DNA from: Phycisphaeraceae bacterium
GTDB lineage: Bacteria > Planctomycetota > Phycisphaerae > Phycisphaerales > UBA1924
Length of the DNA stretch: 64,000 nt
Direction: 5' to 3'
NCBI GenBank assembly: GCA_019636495.1
Contig: JAHBXL010000013.1
Location: 1 to 64,000, forward strand
The notes beneath the pieces were generated by a model that searched no databases, was not told the DNA's origin, and worked only from the letters and a program-made list of their open reading frames with translations. The translations under genes and the position numbers were made by a program. The number at the start of each line of letters is the position of its first letter. Position 1 is the first letter of the stretch. Below, piece after piece: positions 57,702 through 64,000 of the stretch.

Positions 57702-59297
57702 TCAGGGTGCGCCCATTGGAGATTGTTGGGGCGTGAGGAATCGTGCCGCCAGGGGCAGACGGGACGTGATCGGAGTCAACCCGAACAGCAGGTCGTTCCA
57801 GGTGCGGGGCATGGCGAATCGCAGGAGCAGCGTGTACATCAGCGCGACCGCGATGCCGATCGCCGCACACCGGGCGAACGCGAGCCAGCGCCCCGAGAGC
57901 GGTGCGCCGGAAGCGAAGCGGTCTGCGGCGAACCCTGCCGCGGCGGCGATGAGGCCGATCGCCAGCGATGGGGCGGCGACGCGCAGCGCGTCGGCCGCGC
58001 CGCCGCCAAGCGGCCGGATCGCGGCGATCCAGATGTGGGCCGCGCCGCCCGCGTAGCAGGCGGCCATCACAGCGCACAAGCCCGGCACGCCGTGGAGTGC
58101 GGAAGCGGGCACGGCGAACACGGCCAGGGCGATGTTCCAGATGGAGGCAATGACCAGCCGGTCGCGGAATCGGCCGTGGGCCTGCAGCAGGCTACCCGCG
58201 GGGATGTAGAGCGCGAAGAAGACCATGCCCGCGCTGAGGATCTGCGTGGGCAACGCGGCATCATCCCACTTGTCGATGAACAGCAGGTCGAGCACAGCGG
58301 GCGCGCCGACGGCCTGCAGCGCGCAGACGGGCACGATGCTCGCCGCGAGTGCCCGGGCCGAGCGCAGCACGGCGTCGCGCTGGCGCGTGGGTTCGTTGCG
58401 GAGCCGCCCGAGCGTGGGGAAGAGGATGCTGTCGAGCGTCTGGGCGAACATCAGCACGCTCTGCACGGCGATGTTGAACGCGAACGCGAAGAAGCCGACG
58501 ACGGCCTTCTCGGCGAACAGCCCGAGCGCGGCGGCGGGCGCGGCGGCGCCCAGCGTGTGCATGATGTTGGTGGCGAACGCGGGCGTGCCCAGCGACGCGA
58601 TGGCCCGCCAGCGCCGGGCGCGCCGGCCCCCGGTGCGGATCGTGACCAGCGGCAGCAGATACGCCGCGCGGGCGAAGGCGGTGATCGTCCGCGGCAGGAC
58701 GAACGCGTATGCCCCGAAGCCAAGCAGCGCGAACACGATGGCCAGCAGCGGCTGGAGCGAGCCCTGCAGGAGATTGAGCCCCGCCAAAGCCTTGAAGCGC
58801 AGGTCTGCTTGGAGGCGTGCTTCGTGCACGATGGAGACGCCGTTGATGGGCGCTGAGAGCGCGATGACCGCGACCAGGCCGACGAGCCGCGCATCGCCGT
58901 AGACCGCCGCGAGCACGGGCCCGGCCAGCGCGACCAGTGCGCCGATCAACACGCCCGCGCCGATCGCGGCGCGATGGGCCGCCGCCTCCCACGCGCCGAA
59001 CCGGTGCTGCCGCGACACCAGCACCTCGCGCGTGCCGAGTTGCTGCACCAGCGCGGCGAACGCGCCGACCGTCATGGCGATCGCGGCGAGGCCGAAGTCG
59101 TCGGGCAGCAGGATCGCCGCCAGCGCGATCTGCGCCGCGAAGATCAGCCCGCGCGTCGCCATGCTCTGCAGCGACATGAGCATGAACCCGACGGCGGCGC
59201 GCCGGCCAAAGCCGCGCGAGGCCGCCGCGCCGTCATCGGCGGGTGTCGGCGGGACTGGTGTGGTCGGCGCGCCGGCGGGCGGCATGGGCGGTCTCAT
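57702..59297 (-). CDS. Polysaccharide flippase (Wzx / MOP superfamily)
   Basis: A 531-residue membrane protein with about 12-14 helices, the plan of lipopolysaccharide or O-antigen flippases that move undecaprenyl-linked oligosaccharides across the inner membrane. The first helices have the family pattern (RRAAVGFMLMSLQSMATRGL, LAAILLPDDFGLAAIAMTVG, LGTREVLVSRQ). Lys and Arg lie between helices on the predicted cytoplasmic side. The ATG shares one base with the stop of the GDP-mannose dehydratase gene (TGATG), so the two are coupled. An N-terminal Pro-rich tail of about 28 residues precedes the first helix. Confidence 0.9.
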   Translation of the reverse strand: MRPPMPPAGAPTTPVPPTPADDGAAASRGFGRRAAVGFMLMSLQSMATRGLIFAAQIALAAILLPDDFGLAAIAMTVGAFAALVQQLGTREVLVSRQHRFGAWEAAAHRAAIGAGVLIGALVALAGPVLAAVYGDARLVGLVAVIALSAPINGVSIVHEARLQADLRFKALAGLNLLQGSLQPLLAIVFALLGFGAYAFVLPRTITAFARAAYLLPLVTIRTGGRRARRWRAIASLGTPAFATNIMHTLGAAAPAAALGLFAEKAVVGFFAFAFNIAVQSVLMFAQTLDSILFPTLGRLRNEPTRQRDAVLRSARALAASIVPVCALQAVGAPAVLDLLFIDKWDDAALPTQILSAGMVFFALYIPAGSLLQAHGRFRDRLVIASIWNIALAVFAVPASALHGVPGLCAVMAACYAGGAAHIWIAAIRPLGGGAADALRVAAPSLAIGLIAAAAGFAADRFASGAPLSGRWLAFARCAAIGIAVALMYTLLLRFAMPRTWNDLLFGLTPITSRLPLAARFLTPQQSPMGAP

Positions 59298-60391
59298 CAG
59301 CGCTCGTGCGCGGCGGGGGGTTGCGGCTCGTGCCCGGCGTCCCGCAGGGTCCGCTCGCGCCGGGCCAGGTCAAGATCGCTGTCCACCATCATCGCGATGA
59401 GGTCGTCGATCGTGGTCGTGGGGACCCAACCCAGCACTCGCCGCGCCCTGGAGGCATCGCCGCACAGCCGCTCGACCTCCGCCGGACGCAGGTAGCGCGG
59501 GTCGATGCGGATGAAGTCCGCCGCGCGAAGCCCCAGCCGCGCGAAGACGCGCTCGGAGAACTCCCGGACCGTCATCGAGGTTCCGGTCGCGATCACGTAA
59601 TCGTCGGGCGTGTCCTGCTGCAGCATCAGCCACATGGCGCGGACGTAGTCCCCCGCGAAGCCCCAGTCGCGCTCGGCGTCGAGGTTGCCCAGGTAGAGCG
59701 CATCCTGCAGACCGAGGCTGATGCGCGTCGCCGCGCGGGTGATCTTGCGCGTCACGAAGGTCTCGCCCCGTCGCGGCGATTCGTGGTTGAACAGGATCCC
59801 GCACGAAGCGTGCAGGCCATAGGCCTCGCGGTAGTTGACGGTGGCGAAGTGCGCGGCGAGTTTGGCGATGGCGTAGGGCGAGCGCGGGCGGAAAGGGGTG
59901 GTCTCGCGCTGCGGCGTCTCGGCCACCGCGCCGAACATCTCGCTGCTCGACGCCTGATAGAACCGGACCGCTCGCCCGGAAACCTGCTGATAGTCGCGCA
60001 CGGCCTCCAGGAGTTTCAGCGCCCCGCCACCCGCGCTCTCCATCGTGTGGATGGGCATCTCGAACGACACCCGCACGTGCGACTGCGCGGCGAGGTTGTA
60101 CACCTCGTCGGGGCCGATCGAGCGCACCAGCCGCTCGAGAATGTTGGCATCGGTGATGTCGCCGTGGTGCAGCGTCATCCGGCCGCGGCCTGCCGAGCCC
60201 GATGCGTGCGGGTCGGTGTACAGGTGATCGATCCGGGCCGTGTTGAAGAGCGATGCCCGCCGCACGATCCCGTGCACCTCGTATCCCTTGGCCAGGAGAA
60301 ACTCGGCCAGGTACGAGCCGTCCTGCCCGGTGATTCCGGTGATGAGCGCGACCTTCGGCCGCGGCGGAGTTGGATAGGCGGGGGCGGTCAT
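59297..60391 (-). CDS. gmd: GDP-mannose 4,6-dehydratase
   Basis: A 364-residue short-chain dehydrogenase-type enzyme that converts GDP-mannose to GDP-4-keto-6-deoxymannose, the precursor of fucose, rhamnose or perosamine units. Visible are the NADP site [19 protein letters not shown], the family-typical [45 protein letters not shown] and [11 protein letters not shown] (Tyr and Lys of the active site), then [19 protein letters not shown]. No epimerase-reductase for fucose lies next to it in this window. It is coupled to the flippase gene. Confidence 0.94.
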   Translation of the reverse strand: MTAPAYPTPPRPKVALITGITGQDGSYLAEFLLAKGYEVHGIVRRASLFNTARIDHLYTDPHASGSAGRGRMTLHHGDITDANILERLVRSIGPDEVYNLAAQSHVRVSFEMPIHTMESAGGGALKLLEAVRDYQQVSGRAVRFYQASSSEMFGAVAETPQRETTPFRPRSPYAIAKLAAHFATVNYREAYGLHASCGILFNHESPRRGETFVTRKITRAATRISLGLQDALYLGNLDAERDWGFAGDYVRAMWLMLQQDTPDDYVIATGTSMTVREFSERVFARLGLRAADFIRIDPRYLRPAEVERLCGDASRARRVLGWVPTTTIDDLIAMMVDSDLDLARRERTLRDAGHEPQPPAAHER

Positions 60392-60422
60392 GGTGGTGTG
60401 TATCGGTCCGAAAGGCGGGTGA

Positions 60423-61904
60423 TCAGTCAGCGGGAGGCGGGGCGGGGCGGTCTGGAGCGGCCGGGAGTTCGCGGACCTTCCGCCGGCCATCGGGCGTGGG
60501 CTCGGTATCGGGGGGAATCTCGGCGCGGTGGAGCATCGCCGCGGTGAGCAATGCACACGCCGCGCCGAGAAGCGCGGGCCCGCCCCATCGCGCCGCCGCG
60601 ACCGCGCGGCCGGGCGCATCGACGATCGTCGCCGCGCCCAGCGCGAACAGACCGAGGAGGAACGGCTCGACATAGCGTTGCCAGCACAGGGGGCTGGCCG
60701 TCTGCGCGGCGGCGAACGCCGCGAGCGCGGCGAGGAAGAGCCAGCGTTCACGAAAGGGCAACGCCGCGGCCCACGCGCACAGCGCGGCCGCGCCGAGCGG
60801 CGCGAGAACCAGCAACAGCAACGATGTACGTTCTGCGATGACCGGCGCAACCTTCACGAGATTCCACAATCCCGTGGCCCGTGCTTCGTAGATGAACGTG
60901 GTCTCGGGCGCCGCCGCGAGCGCCAGCCCGAAGGTCGCGGCGACAATCACCAGCCGCGGCGATGTGCGCAGAAGCATGACTGCCGCGGGTCCGATGGTGC
61001 CAGCGAAGAAGATGGAGAAGACCGCCGCGAGCGAGAGGATGAACGCCGGGGCGGCGGGATTGATGCCTCCGCCGTACTGGTCGCGGAAACTTGGCGGCGT
61101 CAGCCCGCCCCACAGCAGGGCGAACGCGCCAACGGCGACGAAGGCGGGCAGTGTCGCCAGCAGCGCGAGCAGCGCGGCGCGGCCGCGTTGTGCAAGGTCG
61201 TGGAGCACGCGGTCACCCGGTGCGCCGCCGATCCACGCCGCGGCCCACAGCATCGCCGCGGCCCACAGGTGACTCTGTCGAACCAGCACGAGCGCCAGCA
61301 GCAGCGTGCCGCCGAGCGCCAACAGCCCGGCGCGACCGGCGATGGATCGGATCGGCGACCCGATCAGTTGCAGAGCGACAAGTCCGATGCTCAGCACCAG
61401 CAGCCAACCGAGGTTGTCGGGCAGCAGCCACACACCGGGGAACAGGACGTACATCGAGGCCATCGCGGGAATTACGAGCACAAGGCCGAGCCGAGCGGGG
61501 CGCAGCGCGCCGCGTCGCGCGGCGAGTGCAGTCGCCCCGCCCGCCAGCAGCGCGAGCAGCGCGGCGGTGAACAGCGAGCCGATCGCCTGCAGCAACATGG
61601 GCGACGGGTGCACGTACCGCGCCACCATCGCAAGCAGCAGGTGATACCCAGGCGTCGTCGCCGAGCGGTAGTCGCGGACATCGAGCGCTGACCATCCGCG
61701 CGACAACTGTTCGGCGAACGTCCGCACCACCGGCTCGTGAAAGTGGATCTGGTCGAACGCGCCGCGTCCCAACAGGTTCTGGGAGAGGATCAGAGGCGAT
61801 GCGAACACAAGAAACACGCCCGCAGCGCAAACCGCGGCCATGACCGCAGCATGCGCGGCACGTTCATGGTTGATGTTCGGGTTGCGTGCGCTGGGCAGCG
61901 GCAT
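60423..61904 (-). CDS. Polytopic membrane protein, ALG10-like GT-C glycosyltransferase candidate
   Basis: A 493-residue protein with about 11-12 membrane helices. After the first helix, the external loop reads [17 protein letters not shown] and [16 protein letters not shown]. This resembles the DE(I/P)(F/Y)H..QA and TTPPGLYLL motifs of eukaryotic ALG10 (DIE2) glucosyltransferases, where the first acidic residue is catalytic. That suggests a GT-C enzyme using a lipid-linked sugar donor on the outer face. The similarity was seen by eye only. It opens the operon with GDP-mannose dehydratase, flippase, methyltransferase and GT2. Confidence 0.65.
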   Translation of the reverse strand: MPLPSARNPNINHERAAHAAVMAAVCAAGVFLVFASPLILSQNLLGRGAFDQIHFHEPVVRTFAEQLSRGWSALDVRDYRSATTPGYHLLLAMVARYVHPSPMLLQAIGSLFTAALLALLAGGATALAARRGALRPARLGLVLVIPAMASMYVLFPGVWLLPDNLGWLLVLSIGLVALQLIGSPIRSIAGRAGLLALGGTLLLALVLVRQSHLWAAAMLWAAAWIGGAPGDRVLHDLAQRGRAALLALLATLPAFVAVGAFALLWGGLTPPSFRDQYGGGINPAAPAFILSLAAVFSIFFAGTIGPAAVMLLRTSPRLVIVAATFGLALAAAPETTFIYEARATGLWNLVKVAPVIAERTSLLLLVLAPLGAAALCAWAAALPFRERWLFLAALAAFAAAQTASPLCWQRYVEPFLLGLFALGAATIVDAPGRAVAAARWGGPALLGAACALLTAAMLHRAEIPPDTEPTPDGRRKVRELPAAPDRPAPPPAD

Positions 61905-62171
61905 GGCGGTCGTTGAGAGTGCCCGAAGGCGGACGGCCGTTGAGGGCCTTGGATGGGGAGCCGGAGGACCAGAACCATCGGCCGATCTGCACTACGCGCA
62001 CCGTGCGGCGGGCGTTCGCACGCCAAGAAGTTCGCCGGAGCCGTCCGTGCAGCACCCGTCCGCGCAGGCGATGCGCACTTTGTGCGCAGTGCCGGCCTCC
62101 TCGCGATCCCGCGCCCCCATCAAGCCGTATGGACGCCGTTGGGCATCCATCCGATAGACTCGCGACCGACC
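61905..62171. other. Divergent intergenic region, 267 bp, no gene recognised
   Basis: It separates the ALG10-like gene from the UbiA-family gene. It contains a perfect 7-bp hairpin TGCGCAC-TTT-GTGCGCA (62072-62088) and a TAGACT box (62155-62160) 11 nt before the ATG at 62172, a candidate -10 for a very short leader. Confidence 0.4.
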
Positions 62172-63200
62172 ATGGCCGCCGAAACCGAGCAAGTCCATTC
62201 CCCGGCCCTTGCCGCCCCGCGGCCGAAGGGGCTCGCGCGCGACCTGCTGCGTCTGGCGCGGCCCAAGCAATGGGTCAAGAGTGGGTTCGTGCTCATCGGC
62301 CCGATGTATGGGCTGGCCGACCTGGCGCGGGAGAACACGTCCGTGGCGGATTGGACTGTGGTCGCGCTCGGTGCGGTCGGCGCGGTGCTGGCCTTCGGCT
62401 TTGCCGCCAGCGCGGGGTATGTCGTCAACGATCTGCGCGACCGCGAGCAGGATCTCGCGCACCCGCGCAAGAGCCGGCGACCCATCGCGGCGGGCAGGGT
62501 GAGCATCAGCGCGGCCCGGGTGTATGCGGGTGTTCTGGCCGCTCTCTCGCTGGGCGCTGTGCTGATGGTCGGCGCGGGTCCATGGGGAGAGAGTGGCGAC
62601 GACCTTTCGACACTGCCGCGAACACTGCTCGGGCTGTGCGTGCTGCTTTACGCGGCGAACACGCTGCTGTACTCGCTGGTCTTCAAGCGGGCCGCGGTTC
62701 TTGACGTGGTCAGTCTTGCGATGGGCTTTGTTCTGCGGGTGCTGGGCGGGTGCGCGGCGTTGGGGATCGCCCCATCGGCATGGCTTCTGAGTTGCACGTT
62801 CTTTGTGTCCATGTTTCTTGCGCTGGGCAAGCGGCTGGGCGAGCGACGGACGTTGGGCGCCGATGCCGCGGCGGCCCGTGGCGTGCAGGCGCTGTACACC
62901 GACGACTTCCTGCGCATGTCGGTGGTGGTGACCGGCGTGGCGACGTTGCTGAGTTACTCAGACTACGTCGTGGCGCAGAGCGAGACCTACACCTATGGCT
63001 TCAACCTGCTGTGGCTCACGATCCTCCCCGCGACCTACGGCCTGCTGCGGTGCATAGTGCTCATCGAGCGCGGCGTGTACGACGACCCGACCGAACTGGC
63101 CACGCGCGACCGGCCCTTCCAGGCGGCGTGCGCGGTGTTCGGCCTGCTCACCATCGCGCTGCTGGTTGGCGTGAAACTGGGCTGGCTGGCGGGGGCGTGA
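62172..63200 (+). CDS. UbiA-family prenyltransferase (decaprenyl-phosphate phosphoribosyltransferase-like)
   Basis: A 342-residue membrane protein with about eight helices. It opens with LLRLARPKQWVKSGFVLIGP and carries the first Asp-rich motif NDLRDREQDLAHP (Asn86-Asp87), then KSRRPIAAGRVS. This order is typical of the branch containing decaprenyl-phosphate phosphoribosyltransferase (mycobacterial Rv3806c), which transfers phosphoribose to a polyprenyl phosphate. A second motif region is MFLALGKRLGER. The branch also has members of unknown substrate. It is next to a cell-surface polysaccharide operon, so a role in a lipid-linked pentose donor is plausible. Confidence 0.83.
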   Translation: MAAETEQVHSPALAAPRPKGLARDLLRLARPKQWVKSGFVLIGPMYGLADLARENTSVADWTVVALGAVGAVLAFGFAASAGYVVNDLRDREQDLAHPRKSRRPIAAGRVSISAARVYAGVLAALSLGAVLMVGAGPWGESGDDLSTLPRTLLGLCVLLYAANTLLYSLVFKRAAVLDVVSLAMGFVLRVLGGCAALGIAPSAWLLSCTFFVSMFLALGKRLGERRTLGADAAAARGVQALYTDDFLRMSVVVTGVATLLSYSDYVVAQSETYTYGFNLLWLTILPATYGLLRCIVLIERGVYDDPTELATRDRPFQAACAVFGLLTIALLVGVKLGWLAGA

Positions 63201-63278
63201 TCGCCTGCTTGTGAGGCCGGCGCGAAGGCATGGATGCACAGGCCGCGGTGCAAGCGCGAAAATCCGGAGAAAAGACCC

Positions 63279-63312
63279 TTGACATGGAGCGGGCCGGATG
63301 CAATACTTGCAT
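63279..63312 (+). promoter_or_regulatory. arsR promoter and operator, leaderless
   Basis: TTGACA (63279-63284), a 17-bp spacer and AATACT (63302-63307), then six bases to the ATG at 63314. A perfect inverted repeat ATGCAA-TAC-TTGCAT (63298-63312) covers the -10 box. This is where an ArsR repressor would bind to shut off its own gene. Confidence 0.65.
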
Positions 63313-63313
63313 C

Positions 63314-63754
63314 ATGGTGCAAATACGCAATGGATCCTCCGCCGCACGCCGGGCCAGCAAGGCCGCTCGTCGCCCAGCCTCCCCCAAGCAGGCCGCGGCA
63401 CGGAAGTCGCCGCTGGATGCGCTCCTCGACCCCGGACTCTTCAAGGCCCTGTGCGACCCCACGCGGGTGAGCCTCCTGGCCTGCCTGGCCAAGTGCGGCC
63501 GCGCGTGCTCCGTCGGCGAGGTCGCCGAGTGCTGCCGTGTCGACCTGTCGGTCGTGTCGCGGCATCTGTCGCAACTGGCCGAAGCCGGCGTGCTGGAGCC
63601 GACCAGGCAGGGCCGAACGGTGCTCTACGCCGTGCGCTTCACCGACCTTTCCGCGAGACTGCGGGCGCTGGCCGACGCGATCGATTCGTGCTGCCCGGAT
63701 GGCGCGTGCGGCACAGGCTGTGGCGGCGATGGAGCGGGAGGATGTTGTGGCTGA
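63314..63754 (+). CDS. arsR: ArsR-family metalloid-responsive repressor
   Basis: A 146-residue repressor. A basic Ala/Lys-rich N-terminal tail (1-35) is followed by a winged-helix domain (about 40-115): [40 protein letters not shown] (recognition helix) and [17 protein letters not shown] (wing). Cysteines occur in the dimer helix region ([17 protein letters not shown]), in the helix before recognition (ECC) and in a tail with CC, C, C and CC ([12 protein letters not shown] ... CC), likely As(III) or other soft-metal ligands. ATG 63314 has no ribosome site but coincides with the predicted transcription start. It overlaps the next gene. Confidence 0.87.
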   Translation: MVQIRNGSSAARRASKAARRPASPKQAAARKSPLDALLDPGLFKALCDPTRVSLLACLAKCGRACSVGEVAECCRVDLSVVSRHLSQLAEAGVLEPTRQGRTVLYAVRFTDLSARLRALADAIDSCCPDGACGTGCGGDGAGGCCG

Positions 63755-64000
63755 ATCACGAAGCAAACCGGGTGTGCTGTTCCTGTGCACAGGCAACTCG
63801 TGCCGCAGCCAGATGGCCGAGGGGTTCGCCCGCGCGCTGCGCGGCGACGTACTCGAAGCCCACTCGGCCGGCACGAAACCGCACGGGCTGAACCCGCTGG
63901 CGGTGAGGGCGATGGCCGAGGTCGGCATCGACATCTCGGCGCACACCTCCAAAACCCCGCAGGATCTCGCCGCGGCGGGCGTGCGGCTCGATGTGGTGGT
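63747..64000 (+). CDS. arsC: Arsenate reductase / low-molecular-weight phosphatase family, cut by the window end
   Basis: The first 84 residues are present. Starting at GTG 63747 (GGGAGG 5 nt upstream), the protein has the P-loop [20 protein letters not shown] (Cys-x5-Arg), then [20 protein letters not shown] and [12 protein letters not shown]. These are features of the thioredoxin- or thiol-coupled arsenate reductase branch of low-molecular-weight tyrosine phosphatases. An in-frame ATG at 63729 would add six residues. It overlaps arsR by 8 bp, so the two form an arsenic-resistance operon that continues beyond the window. Confidence 0.88.
   Translation, partial: MAESRSKPGVLFLCTGNSCRSQMAEGFARALRGDVLEAHSAGTKPHGLNPLAVRAMAEVGIDISAHTSKTPQDLAAAGVRLDVV

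Overview
The window looks like a chromosome segment of a planctomycete, most likely of the class Phycisphaerae. The base composition is very GC-rich. Three exported proteins end in the planctomycete dockerin-like signature (D-x-N/S-G-x-V ... AWFxG, twice), two others end in PEP-CTERM-like tails (PAPG or VPGPS, a hydrophobic stretch, then Arg/Lys), and there are zinc-ribbon membrane proteins and a large PQQ-propeller protein. No rRNA, tRNA, CRISPR array or integrase was seen. The assignment to class is inference.

Layout. 1-140: edge of a minus-strand gene with a poly-glycine run. 0.7-9.2 kb: a tightly overlapping type II secretion / pseudopilus operon (GspF, GspG, three further pseudopilin-like proteins, GspC-, GspL- and GspM-like inner-membrane parts, a TPR lipoprotein), without the ATPase GspE or secretin GspD. 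9.2-13.5 kb: M20 amidohydrolase and a minus-strand group with a formylglycine-generating-enzyme-like surface protein. 13.7-20.2 kb: a 1,434-residue PQQ-propeller protein, an SRP RNA gene on the opposite strand just after it, a PIN-TRAM membrane protein and a DUF486 protein. 20.3-29.3 kb: a dockerin-bearing surface protein, a 938-residue exported protein of unknown function, a THUMP-like methyltransferase, a cyclase and two small proteins. 29.5-36.9 kb: a four-gene operon of two HlyD-type adaptors, a PqqD-like/M50-protease/HlyD fusion and a shortened SecA-like ATPase. This is the best candidate here for an undescribed export or maturation machine.

37-42.2 kb: an ANTAR response regulator, then an accessory patch with a DUF2075 helicase-like protein, two small genes (one interrupted by an in-frame amber codon) and an IS200-like (RAYT) transposase surrounded by REP-type palindromes. 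42.2-48.2 kb: an orphan NuoF, an animal-type heme peroxidase and two more dockerin-type surface proteins. 48.4-54 kb: a candidate structured RNA with its own terminator, small envelope proteins, an FKBP-like lipoprotein, phosphofructokinase, HD hydrolase, PlsC and PdxJ with an unusual insertion. 54-62 kb: an acetyltransferase-aminotransferase fusion behind an operator and a G-quadruplex-like leader, facing a five-gene polysaccharide operon (GT2, methyltransferase, flippase, GDP-mannose dehydratase, ALG10-like membrane protein). 62-64 kb: a UbiA-family prenyltransferase and an ArsR / arsenate reductase pair cut by the window end.

One signal runs through the whole window. Many genes that begin a transcription unit lack a Shine-Dalgarno sequence and instead carry a TANNNT box exactly 6 nt before the ATG, which suggests that leaderless mRNAs are common in this organism.
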